From the NCBI GenBank assembly GCA_017439235.1, contig JAFSJN010000003.1, forward strand, positions 1 through 64,000: a stretch of DNA of 64,000 nucleotides. The letters are read 5' to 3'. The position numbers were made by a program, and so were the translations under genes. The stretch is from Paludibacteraceae bacterium. Lineage in GTDB: Bacteria; Bacteroidota; Bacteroidia; Bacteroidales; Paludibacteraceae. Shown here one piece after another: positions 9,520-17,214 of this stretch. How positions within the stretch are numbered: position 1 is the stretch's first letter; each line of letters begins with the position of its first letter. Under the pieces are notes generated by a model. The model was not told the origin of the DNA, did not search any database, and saw only the letters and a list, made by a program, of their open reading frames with translations.

Positions 9520-10598
9520 CTTTTGATGCCAAACGGGCCTACCACAACACGCGTGGGTTAGGCAATTACAGTCGCGACGTTATCCGATTGCTCACCACCT
9601 ATGCTCCCGAGCACGAATATATATTATGCGCTCAACCGACAGACCATTACACGTTTCCCAATACCCGCACCCTCGCCCCGCAAGGCTTGTGGCGTCTCTT
9701 CCCCGGTCTTTGGCGCAGCAGAGGTTGTCTGAGTGCGCTCAAGGGAGTAGATATCTATCATGGTCTATCGGGAGAATTGCCCTTTGGTATCCACAAGACC
9801 GGTATCCGCACTGTTGTCACGATGCATGACGCTATCTTTGTGCGTTATCCTGAGTTGTACAGTCCCACTTATCGTCGCCTTTTCACCCATAAGGTACAGT
9901 ACGCCTGCGATATAGCCGATACGATCATAGCCATCTCGGAGCAGACTAAACGCGACTTAGTGGAGTTCTTCCACGCCGACGAACGTAAGATACAAATAGT
10001 CTATCAGGGTTGCAGTCACATCTTCCGCGAACCCGTCAGTGAGGAACAGATAGCCGAGGTGCGGAAGCGGTATGACCTGCCGGAGCATTACCTCTTGGAC
10101 GTAGGTGCTATCGAAGCGCGTAAGAACCTCAAGAACCTGATACGCGCCTTATCCGCAGCACACATCGACACCCCGTTAATAGCGGTAGGCGGTGCTTCGC
10201 GTTATGCCGAAGAGGCCGCAGCCTTGGCTAAGCAGGAAGGTGTTACCCTGCGATTGATGCACGGAGTGCCCTTCCGCGACTTCCCCGCCCTATACAAAGG
10301 CGCAGAGGTATTATGTTACCCCAGTATCTTTGAAGGTTTCGGAATACCTATCTTAGAGGCCATGTGTGTAGGTACACCGGTGGTCACCTCTACAGGCAGT
10401 TGTTTTGCCGAAACAGGAGGAGACGCCGCTCTATATGCCGACCCGTCGGACATAGAGCAGATAGGCGCACAGGTGTACAAAGCCTTGCGTGACACAGCGC
10501 TCCGCCAAAAGATGGTAGAGAAAGGGTTCCAACAGGCACAAAAGTTTACAGACGAGGTAGTAGCAGCGAATCTGCGTCGCGTTGTTCTCGCTCAATAA
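9510..10598 (+). CDS. GT4-family glycosyltransferase
   Basis: I chose the ATG at 9510 (protein starts MRVAFDAKRA, 362 aa). An in-frame ATG lies four codons upstream at 9498. The protein is a GT-B retaining glycosyltransferase with an N-terminal glycine loop (NTRGLGNYSRD), the acceptor-domain HGLSGELPFG, VGAIEARKN at the start of the donor domain and the donor-binding EGFGIPILEAM. These features resemble mannosyltransferases of polysaccharide and LPS pathways. The start overlaps the sulfatase gene, so it probably acts on the same glycan. Its last 53 bp overlap the end of the convergent O-antigen-ligase-like gene. Confidence 0.92.
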   Translation: MRVAFDAKRAYHNTRGLGNYSRDVIRLLTTYAPEHEYILCAQPTDHYTFPNTRTLAPQGLWRLFPGLWRSRGCLSALKGVDIYHGLSGELPFGIHKTGIRTVVTMHDAIFVRYPELYSPTYRRLFTHKVQYACDIADTIIAISEQTKRDLVEFFHADERKIQIVYQGCSHIFREPVSEEQIAEVRKRYDLPEHYLLDVGAIEARKNLKNLIRALSAAHIDTPLIAVGGASRYAEEAAALAKQEGVTLRLMHGVPFRDFPALYKGAEVLCYPSIFEGFGIPILEAMCVGTPVVTSTGSCFAETGGDAALYADPSDIEQIGAQVYKALRDTALRQKMVEKGFQQAQKFTDEVVAANLRRVVLAQ

Positions 10599-11838
10599 GT
10601 ACCATTATCGCATACAGGACATAGAGCGAACTCATCATCGTCAAGAGCGTTTCCGTTAACATACAGCAACCGAACATCAGACTCACAAAGAGGGCATCTT
10701 TGCGGGCTTGACCGGTGTGATAATAGGGCACGAGGCATAAGATAGCCAAGAGCAACACGACCGCCAAAGGACCTAATTCCATCCAAGTATACAGGAATTG
10801 ATTATGCGCCCCAAGATGTTTTTGCGTAAAGAAGGCAGCTTGCTCATCCTGCAGATAACACTCCTGCAAGAATCCGTCCGCACTACCACAGCCTAAGCCA
10901 CAGATGCCGTATTCCTTGGCATGTTGCACGATGGTGTACCAGATATATAGGCGCGGTTCGCGGGTATGCGGGTTATCGGTTATATGCACATCTTCGCGCT
11001 CCAGATAAGTCAAGTCCTGCTTCATGATATTCAGCCGCTGATGGTATCGAAATCCTAATGCTAAGCACAGCAAAAGACAGAGCGTCAGTCCTCCCGTCAG
11101 CGCCCAACGATAACGACCGTGGTAATTGAGCACAAAGGCCACAAGAACCATAATCGGCAAGAAGAATATTACGATGCGGCAACCGGTTAAGATAATCGTT
11201 GTTACCAATAAGATATCTATTACAATAACTGTCGCCAAGACGATCTTAGCATGGTACCGCGTACGGAAATAACGGTAGATATCGCCTGAGAACCACAGCC
11301 CTAATAACAGCACCAGACAATAGTACAAACGATGTTTGATAGCGGCTACAGGTCCCTCGGCAAAGAACGTCCAATAAGAGAACTGATGATACATATGCCC
11401 AGGTCCGGTCATATCCTGCTGAATGCACCAATACACCAGCGTAGTGTACGCCACAATAGAGAGCAGACAACCCGCCACCAGCAGTACCTTCAATCGAATA
11501 GGACGATAGTACTCATTCGTGCCGCACAAGGCCACCAACGCCAAGCCTAAGAGCGGAAGATGACGATGCATCTCTTTCAGTCCCTGCGCTACATCTTGCG
11601 TCCACAGCAGCGACACAGCCTCCCACGCCACATATACTACCATCAGCACGATAGGCATCAACGCGCGCGACCACGTCCAATTCTTGCGCTGCAGCCATCG
11701 TCCTTCTAGTCCCCAAGCTATCAACCACGCCGTAGCGATAGGCTGCGTCCACGCCCATGGGAAAGGTAACGACAGCAGTACCGCCGCAAAGAGGATATAG
11801 TTCAGCGCTCCTATCGATTGTCGATACAGATTCTGCAT
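10546..11838 (-). CDS. O-antigen ligase (WaaL/Wzy)-like membrane protein
   Basis: The 430-aa integral membrane protein has about ten to twelve hydrophobic segments and a long polar loop in the last third (about residues 270-345, ending in HLGAHNQFLYTWMELG). This layout, with the HNQFL motif after the loop, is typical of the Wzy_C/O-antigen ligase superfamily, which joins undecaprenol-linked glycans to lipid A-core. The gene is convergent with the GT4 gene and overlaps it by 53 bp at the 3' end. It sits beside the LPS-core genes at 14.6-17.0 kb, which supports the role. Polymerase versus ligase cannot be decided from sequence. Confidence 0.85.
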   Translation of the reverse strand: MQNLYRQSIGALNYILFAAVLLSLPFPWAWTQPIATAWLIAWGLEGRWLQRKNWTWSRALMPIVLMVVYVAWEAVSLLWTQDVAQGLKEMHRHLPLLGLALVALCGTNEYYRPIRLKVLLVAGCLLSIVAYTTLVYWCIQQDMTGPGHMYHQFSYWTFFAEGPVAAIKHRLYYCLVLLLGLWFSGDIYRYFRTRYHAKIVLATVIVIDILLVTTIILTGCRIVIFFLPIMVLVAFVLNYHGRYRWALTGGLTLCLLLCLALGFRYHQRLNIMKQDLTYLEREDVHITDNPHTREPRLYIWYTIVQHAKEYGICGLGCGSADGFLQECYLQDEQAAFFTQKHLGAHNQFLYTWMELGPLAVVLLLAILCLVPYYHTGQARKDALFVSLMFGCCMLTETLLTMMSSLYVLYAIMVLIEREQRDADSLLLPRL

Positions 11839-11853
11839 GAGCAGACTAAATGA

Positions 11854-13251
11854 TTAGTAATAAATCCAGCAGCAGCTTAATTTATCATTGGGACCGGTGG
11901 TACGATAAGAGATATAGAAACCGGCATTATCAAAGGAGATAAACTCACCACGGGTGGAGGTCCAATAATATCCGCCGCCGACCTTATAGGTACTGCTTTT
12001 CCCATCCGGAATATAACCGTTAATCGGCAAGAATATCCTATTACCATTACGGCCTATTACGCTATAGCCGGTGCCTTCCCAACGAAGAGTGCAATTTCTT
12101 TTCAATTCGGCCCACTCTGAAGAAGACGGTAATTTGCCGCCACCGGAGCACGAATACCAAGTAGCATAATTGGTCGAGCTGACCTTCCACAGTTTGCCGC
12201 TCGGTAATCCCAGATCTACATAGCCGTTCCACATGGCCTGTTGCAATCTTTCCTGTTTGGCCCTCTCCTGTTGCTGTCTTTCCTGTTCTTGCTGACGCTG
12301 CAAAGCCAATTGACGCTGACGCTCCTCTTCTTGTGCTTTTGCTTCAGCTTGCTTTTGCTCTTGCACCGTTAAGCCGGACACTTTATCAACAATTTCTTTC
12401 GCCACGGCAAGCGTTGTAGAGATAGAGCCGATATTGCGGTCCCTAATTACATGGGAGTTCACGATAGCTCCTGATTCGACATCAATAATACGCGTCGTGA
12501 TATTGTAATTGCCATACGAGCGGACAGTTTTGGCCACGCATACATACTGTACACCAAATTGACGTCCCAAAGCACAGAGTTGGTTCACATCCACCGGACC
12601 GTTTTCCTGGAAGTCCTGCTCTTTGCTTAATTCAGCCAAAAAACTATTAGACCGTTCAATTGCCAAATAGTTTTTACTGGTGGTAAATCCAGCTACCAAT
12701 TGGTCACCGAGAATGATATCTATGTCCTTATTACCGGTACGCGTAACATATACCGCCACTTTCTTGGCACTGGTCGATCTGCGTACAGCCATTTCCTTTA
12801 ATAACTTAGCGCTTAAATCATCAAAGGCACTATACATTTGTGTGTTATTCGTAATGATACGATTGGAGTTAGCCGCAGCCACTACAGTCGCTCTCTCAAC
12901 ATCAATCACGTGAGCAGCCAGATAAGTCTCACTACCGAATACTTTCTTCATAGATGCCACACAGACATAATTCACGCCCATCATCTTACCAATCGACCGA
13001 ATCTGGCCGTCGTCTACGCTTCCGGAGCGTTGATACATTTGTTCACGTTGCATAGCGGATAAGAAACTGGCTGTACGTTCGATAGCAATATATTGGCCGC
13101 TATTGGTGATAGCATCCACCAGCGAACTACCAAGCAGTTCACTAACACCTTCTTCGGCATCCTTTGTCTCTGTTACATAGATGGCGATTTTCTTTTGCCC
13201 CATTACAAAAACAGAGGCTGCTAACAACACAAATGTAAGTATTTTTTTCAT
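11854..13251 (-). CDS. Exported protein with tandem CsgG-like domains and a FISUMP-like C-terminus
   Basis: I chose the ATG at 13251 (MKKILTFVLLAASVFVMG, a clear signal peptide; 465 aa). The longer frame reaches through the promoter. Two CsgG/LpoB-like repeats follow, at about 20-155 (KKIAIYVTETKDAEEG ... YIAIERTASFLS ... GVNYVCVASM) and about 165-320 (KKVAVYVTRTGNKD ... YLAIERSNSFLA ... GVQYVCVAKT). Next is a Gln/Glu/Arg-rich coiled coil (about 325-372). The C-terminal domain begins NGYVDLGLPSGKLW, the signature of Fibrobacter-major-paralogous (FISUMP) domains. CsgG-like domains occur in outer-membrane secretion or penicillin-binding-protein activators. The function here is unknown. It is divergent from a gene of the same architecture at 13379. 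Confidence 0.85.
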   Translation of the reverse strand: MKKILTFVLLAASVFVMGQKKIAIYVTETKDAEEGVSELLGSSLVDAITNSGQYIAIERTASFLSAMQREQMYQRSGSVDDGQIRSIGKMMGVNYVCVASMKKVFGSETYLAAHVIDVERATVVAAANSNRIITNNTQMYSAFDDLSAKLLKEMAVRRSTSAKKVAVYVTRTGNKDIDIILGDQLVAGFTTSKNYLAIERSNSFLAELSKEQDFQENGPVDVNQLCALGRQFGVQYVCVAKTVRSYGNYNITTRIIDVESGAIVNSHVIRDRNIGSISTTLAVAKEIVDKVSGLTVQEQKQAEAKAQEEERQRQLALQRQQEQERQQQERAKQERLQQAMWNGYVDLGLPSGKLWKVSSTNYATWYSCSGGGKLPSSSEWAELKRNCTLRWEGTGYSVIGRNGNRIFLPINGYIPDGKSSTYKVGGGYYWTSTRGEFISFDNAGFYISYRTTGPNDKLSCCWIYY

Positions 13252-13280
13252 ATGGCAATAGTTAGATTTTAATTTGTCTG

Positions 13281-13312
13281 CAAAGGTAATGAAAAATACT
13301 GATTTTGCCAAA
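13281..13312 (-). promoter_or_regulatory. Promoter of the leftward CsgG/FISUMP gene
   Basis: On the minus strand the -33 TTTG (complement of 13309-13312), a 20-nt spacer and the -7 TACCTTTG (complement of 13281-13288) are perfect matches. The box ends 30 nt before the ATG at 13251, which fixes that start over the longer reading frame. Confidence 0.85.
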
Positions 13313-13327
13313 TATTTCTTTAAAAAA

Positions 13328-13359
13328 TTTGCACATATTAAAAGAAATATGTAATTTTG
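13328..13359 (+). promoter_or_regulatory. Promoter of the rightward CsgG/FISUMP gene
   Basis: TTTG at 13328-13331, a 20-nt spacer and TAATTTTG at 13352-13359, ending 20 nt before the ATG at 13379. The promoter is back-to-back with the leftward promoter; the two -33 elements are 15 bp apart, so the pair could share a regulator. Confidence 0.85.
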
Positions 13360-13378
13360 CAGAAAAATTACGACTATC

Positions 13379-14581
13379 ATGAAAAAGATTCTTCTTATTT
13401 GTTTGGTTTGCCTGACCACCCTATCCTTATTTGCTCAAAGACGTATTGCCGTGATGGAGTTTAAGGCCGGCGTTAACTTGTACCAAGATGACGTTACCGG
13501 ATTATCGGCTATTTTCGTAACAGCCTTTCAGCCTACCGGATATACACTTGTTGAGCGCAGCCAAATAAATATGGCCCTTCGGGAGTTGCATTTTCAACAA
13601 AGTTCTTTGACCGAGGAGCAAATGTTGGAGGTTGGTCATTTTCTGGGAGCATCCAAAATCGTAGTAGGAGATATTTCCATGATTATGGGTCAATACAATG
13701 TGGATGTCCGCGTGCTGAATGTAGAATCGGGGACTATTGACGTAAAGGCCGGAAGCGAATTCCAGACTTCCGCTTATCGCAAGTCCATGACTGCGTTAGC
13801 AGAAGAATTAGCCGCTAAGTTATCAGCCAAGACTGCCAAAAATACGGGCGCCTCGTCGTCCAACCAAGGTAAGCCTTACATTATTTATGACTACCTAAAA
13901 GTGTTTCCCGAGGACTTAGGTCGTTTCAATTCGTCACCTTCTACCGTTATTGCCAATATCAATCAAAAGGCACAATACGGATACAATACATGGCGTTTAC
14001 CCACCCGAGCTGAACTTGCGCTCATTGCCGAACAAGGCATCATTGAGACCTCTAGCGGTTATATGGCTTCAGACGGCAGTCAATCCGGTCGCGTTCGCTT
14101 AGTAACAGACCGTGAGACAGCCCGAGTGCTCGCCCAACAGAATGCCGCAGCAGCCGCCCAAGCTCGCGGAGAACAATACGCATACCTGCAGCAAATACGC
14201 GAAGAGGGGTATGTGGACTTGGGATTGCCGAGCGGCACGTGGTGGAAGAGTCGCAACGAGAACGGGACCTATAAGTACGATGACGCTATTAGCAGATTCG
14301 GAAATAAGTTACCGAACAAGAGACAATATAACGAGTTGATGAAGTCTTGTACTTGGACCTGGAATGGTAACGGATTTACGATTACCGGTCCCAATGGCAA
14401 CACCATCTTTTTCTCTACAGAAGGTCAACTAAACGGTCACCAAGGCGGATTCTATATGTCTTCTACTTTAGAAGAAGGAAATGTAGTCAGCTGGGTTTGC
14501 TATCCCAAAGAAAGAAAAGGATTCCTTAACTTCCTCAACAAATATTCATCCCTATCCGTTCGCTTAGTCAGAATACCCTAA
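13379..14581 (+). CDS. Exported protein with one CsgG-like and two FISUMP-related segments
   Basis: The 400-aa protein has a signal peptide (KKILLICLVCLTTLSLFAQ). A CsgG-like domain follows at about 20-150 (RRIAVMEFKAGVN ... TLVERSQINMALRE ... GASKIVVGDISMI). A middle segment contains NTWRLPTRAELALIAEQG, a FISUMP-type motif. Then come an Ala/Gln-rich linker and a C-terminal FISUMP-like domain starting EGYVDLGLPSGTWW and ending LSVRLVRIP. It has the same overall plan as the divergent neighbour but only one CsgG repeat. A role in outer-membrane assembly or surface display is inference. The two genes look like diverged duplicates that act together or in response to the same signal. Confidence 0.85.
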   Translation: MKKILLICLVCLTTLSLFAQRRIAVMEFKAGVNLYQDDVTGLSAIFVTAFQPTGYTLVERSQINMALRELHFQQSSLTEEQMLEVGHFLGASKIVVGDISMIMGQYNVDVRVLNVESGTIDVKAGSEFQTSAYRKSMTALAEELAAKLSAKTAKNTGASSSNQGKPYIIYDYLKVFPEDLGRFNSSPSTVIANINQKAQYGYNTWRLPTRAELALIAEQGIIETSSGYMASDGSQSGRVRLVTDRETARVLAQQNAAAAAQARGEQYAYLQQIREEGYVDLGLPSGTWWKSRNENGTYKYDDAISRFGNKLPNKRQYNELMKSCTWTWNGNGFTITGPNGNTIFFSTEGQLNGHQGGFYMSSTLEEGNVVSWVCYPKERKGFLNFLNKYSSLSVRLVRIP

Positions 14582-14591
14582 CGGACATCGC

Positions 14592-15674
14592 TTATTCCAA
14601 ATAGAGATTATACATCTTGTTTAAGAACTTATCGTAGGCGTGGAGGGCGAAGAAGTCCTTTTGTGCTTGTAGACCTATGCGTTGAGCCAAGGGGTGGTCG
14701 GTGAGCAGCATGCGCAAGGCCGCTGCCAAAGCGTCCACATCACCCGGCGGGCAAAGAAGGCCATTCTCGCCGTGACGGATAAACTCCACCTGCGAGCCAT
14801 TATCGGAAGTCACCGTCGGCATAGCGCAGGCCATATTCTCCAACAAAGCCAAAGGTCCTCCTGCCTCAGGAGCGATAGTGGGTATAATACCGATATCATA
14901 TTTTGCCGTCAGCTCGGCTATGTCGGTGCGGAAACCCAAGCACTCGATACGATCACGCACAGGACTATGCGACAAGATATCATTCCAGTGGTCTAAGTCC
15001 TCCGGCGCGACCGTTCCGGCTATTACACAGCGGAAGGGAACATCTTGCAACTGTTCTAAGGCTTTTATCATCGGAAAAACACCTTTCTCCGTGCATACAC
15101 GTCCGTGGTAGAAAATCGTCGGTACGTCTTTATCCGAACGCTTAGAAGCAGTTGCCCGCTCAAAAGGCACGCTATTGTGGATAATACGAATATCGCGGAA
15201 AGGAACATTCTCACGCCACGGACTCAGATAAGCCCTGTGTACACAATGGCTGGTGCATATCAGGGTATCTATACCGCGATACATCCACCGCCATAGAGGT
15301 GTATTCTTGGCGCGGCGAACCAGGTGTTGCGCAGCAATCAGGCGAAAAGGACGCGCGCAGAAACGTTTAGCCATCACCGCTTGGAAATAACTGCGGCGGC
15401 TATTGAGGTGAAGGATGTCGACCTGATATTTCTCCAACAACTGAGCCAAACGCCACGCAGCCCACAAACTAAAACGACTGCCCTTACCTCCGTATCTAAA
15501 GAGCGTACATACTCCCCACTCGCCAAATCGCTCCTGCATATTCTTATCGCTATCAGGAGGGAAGATAAAGACCAGATTAACACCATAAGTGCGACGCATA
15601 CTACGAGCCAAGTCGAAGACATACTGTTCGCCTCCGCCCCAAGTAGGAGATGCTATGTAGTAAGCTATCGTCAT
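14592..15674 (-). CDS. GT4-family glycosyltransferase (LPS core)
   Basis: I chose the ATG at 15674 (MTIAYYIASPTWGGGEQ, 360 aa), which overlaps the preceding gene's stop as TCAT on the plus strand. The GT-B fold is shown by the N-terminal SPTWGGGEQYV loop, HLNSRRSYFQA, FYHGRVCTEKGV at the donor-domain start and PEAGGPLALLENMA for donor binding. The gene is the last of a three-gene run (lipid kinase, GT2, GT4), so it probably adds a sugar to the LPS inner core. The end converges on the CsgG/FISUMP gene with a 10-bp gap and no obvious terminator. Confidence 0.9.
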   Translation of the reverse strand: MTIAYYIASPTWGGGEQYVFDLARSMRRTYGVNLVFIFPPDSDKNMQERFGEWGVCTLFRYGGKGSRFSLWAAWRLAQLLEKYQVDILHLNSRRSYFQAVMAKRFCARPFRLIAAQHLVRRAKNTPLWRWMYRGIDTLICTSHCVHRAYLSPWRENVPFRDIRIIHNSVPFERATASKRSDKDVPTIFYHGRVCTEKGVFPMIKALEQLQDVPFRCVIAGTVAPEDLDHWNDILSHSPVRDRIECLGFRTDIAELTAKYDIGIIPTIAPEAGGPLALLENMACAMPTVTSDNGSQVEFIRHGENGLLCPPGDVDALAAALRMLLTDHPLAQRIGLQAQKDFFALHAYDKFLNKMYNLYLE

Positions 15675-16288
15675 TGTGCTGCGTAATGGGTGCGCCATTC
15701 TTGCCATTTAGCGGCATCCTGACTCTTAACCTTAATATGCAAAATGGCGTATTGATCCTGCTTAGGCAGGTGCCAATAGAGAAAATGACCATGAATACGT
15801 TCGTGCAACGGGCGTCGCCAATGTATACGCGGACGATTACGATAGAGGCGTCCCTGATAGTCGGGCCACGCCACACGCTCGTTAACAGGAGCATCTACTT
15901 CCGATTGGAAGAGGTTAATGCGAGGCAACTTGAAGAGGTCTATCCACGGGTGACGACGCAAGATATCTCGCAGATGGGTCATCAGCCACGCCACAGGCTG
16001 TTCATCAGCATCCAATTGGAAGATATAGTCACCATGGCACAGACTATTCAGATGGTTCTTGGCCTGCGCAAAATCAAAATTGAGCGGATGCTCTGCGTAC
16101 GTAGTGATATAATCGCTATTGGCCTTAACAACGGCCTTGACCTCAGGTGTCACATGATCGGCATCGGCCTGCACCACTATCTCATCGCCCTCCTGTATAT
16201 ATGGACGTAAGACCTCAAGCAAGCGTTGCAAGTCTTGTGCCTCGTTGCAGACGGTAATAGCATAACTGATGGTAATAGGTTTACTCAT
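15671..16288 (-). CDS. GT2-family glycosyltransferase
   Basis: I chose the ATG at 16288 (MSKPITISYAITVCNEA, 205 aa). The longer frame to 16426 lies inside the upstream gene. The GT-A fold is indicated by YAITVCNEAQDLQRLLEVL at the N-terminus and QLDADEQP, the metal-binding DxD-type motif. The C-terminus (HWRRPLHERIHGHF) resembles small LPS-core beta-glycosyltransferases. It overlaps both neighbours (8 bp with the kinase and 4 bp with the GT4 gene), so all three are one operon transcribed from the promoter at 17031-17062. Confidence 0.9.
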   Translation of the reverse strand: MSKPITISYAITVCNEAQDLQRLLEVLRPYIQEGDEIVVQADADHVTPEVKAVVKANSDYITTYAEHPLNFDFAQAKNHLNSLCHGDYIFQLDADEQPVAWLMTHLRDILRRHPWIDLFKLPRINLFQSEVDAPVNERVAWPDYQGRLYRNRPRIHWRRPLHERIHGHFLYWHLPKQDQYAILHIKVKSQDAAKWQEWRTHYAAQ

Positions 16289-17009
16289 ATTCGTAGCGTG
16301 CTTTGCGGCCGTGGTCCCAGAAGCGGTCGCGATAGTAATGTATCCAATAACGGCACTGTTCGGCGTCCAGTTGACGGGCAAGAGCATACTCATCGGCAAA
16401 AGTATCGAAGAAACTGCTGCGCGCACAAATGCGACGCATACTGCGGCAACCTTCCTTTAGACTTACCGGCCCAAAAGTCATACGGTTGATGTCGATAATC
16501 TCAAAGCGGTACTCACCATCCACCTTGTCCCACAAAATATTGCCGGGCGAGAAGTCAAGATGCAGAATTCCCTCGTTATGCATGTGCGCCGTGAAGCGTG
16601 CAAGCGGACGTATTGTTTCCTCCAATTCGGGCGTATAAGCAAGCGTGAACTCGCGATGTAGACGTGTAAGGGAGGACTGCAACGTGACTAAGTACGAGAA
16701 GTCCAACAGTCCGCACTTCTTCTGCTCAATATACGCTACCGGCTCAGGTGTACCCACACCATGCGCCAATAAGTACAAACCATTCTCATACGAGCGACGC
16801 GCCTTAGAGGGACGAACAAACGAATAAATCCATTTATTCAGGAAACGAGGGCGATGAAAACGCTTTACACATAACGTCAAGCCGTTCACTTCATACGTAC
16901 GAATCTGATTACGCGCATCGTAGATAAGCGTTCCCGAAGAGTCAAAGCTTTCGGGCAGCGCCTCTATCCAAGGACGTAAAAATTCGTATGAAGGGTTGAT
17001 AATTGTCAT
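16281..17009 (-). CDS. Lipopolysaccharide kinase (InaA/KdkA-like)
   Basis: The 242-aa protein is of the eukaryotic-kinase-like LPS kinase family, which phosphorylates Kdo or heptose in the inner core. It contains a conserved catalytic-loop segment, HLDFSPGNILWD (His-x-Asp with Asn four residues later), and FEIIDINRM, the metal-binding Asp region. The N-terminal VKRFHRP lysine matches the ATP-binding lysine. It is the first gene of the LPS-core operon and has its own promoter 22 bp upstream. Kdo as the substrate is suggested by kdsA/kdsD elsewhere in the window but is not shown. Confidence 0.9.
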   Translation of the reverse strand: MTIINPSYEFLRPWIEALPESFDSSGTLIYDARNQIRTYEVNGLTLCVKRFHRPRFLNKWIYSFVRPSKARRSYENGLYLLAHGVGTPEPVAYIEQKKCGLLDFSYLVTLQSSLTRLHREFTLAYTPELEETIRPLARFTAHMHNEGILHLDFSPGNILWDKVDGEYRFEIIDINRMTFGPVSLKEGCRSMRRICARSSFFDTFADEYALARQLDAEQCRYWIHYYRDRFWDHGRKARYEYE

Positions 17010-17030
17010 CTTGATGTATCAAATAGGCTG

Positions 17031-17062
17031 CAAAGTTACAAAAATTTTGCGATATGTGCAAA
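17031..17062 (-). promoter_or_regulatory. Promoter of the LPS-kinase/GT operon
   Basis: Minus-strand TTTG (complement of 17059-17062), 20-nt spacer and TAACTTTG (complement of 17031-17038), ending 22 nt before the kinase ATG. Its -33 element is only 4 bp from the -33 element of the divergent rpsA promoter. Confidence 0.85.
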
Positions 17063-17066
17063 TTTA

Positions 17067-17098
17067 TTTGCGTATGTCAGAAAAATGTTGTACCTTTG
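17067..17098 (+). promoter_or_regulatory. Promoter of rpsA
   Basis: TTTG at 17067-17070, a 20-nt spacer and TACCTTTG at 17091-17098. Spacer and boxes closely match the promoters at 105, 52463 and 54137. Transcription should start near 17104, giving a leader of about 110 nt. Confidence 0.88.
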
Positions 17099-17101
17099 CA
17101 C

Positions 17102-17214
17102 GCTTTTTCCTCGGAAAAAGGCTAACATGTTTAACCCTTTAACGGGATTTCGAATTCTGAGACGTTCAAGAATTTCAGGTTGTCCGGAAAACGTTTCCCA
17201 CCCCATCTACCACT
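17102..17214 (+). promoter_or_regulatory. rpsA leader with 5'-terminal hairpin
   Basis: The 110-nt leader begins with a hairpin (GCTTTTTCC at 17102-17110 pairing with GGAAAAAGGC at 17113-17122), placed at or near the predicted transcript 5' end. The rest contains TTTAACCCTTTAACGGG and a C-rich stretch just before the ATG, without a Shine-Dalgarno motif. An autoregulatory S1 site is possible but not demonstrated. A short in-frame Met upstream was not taken as the start. Confidence 0.4.
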
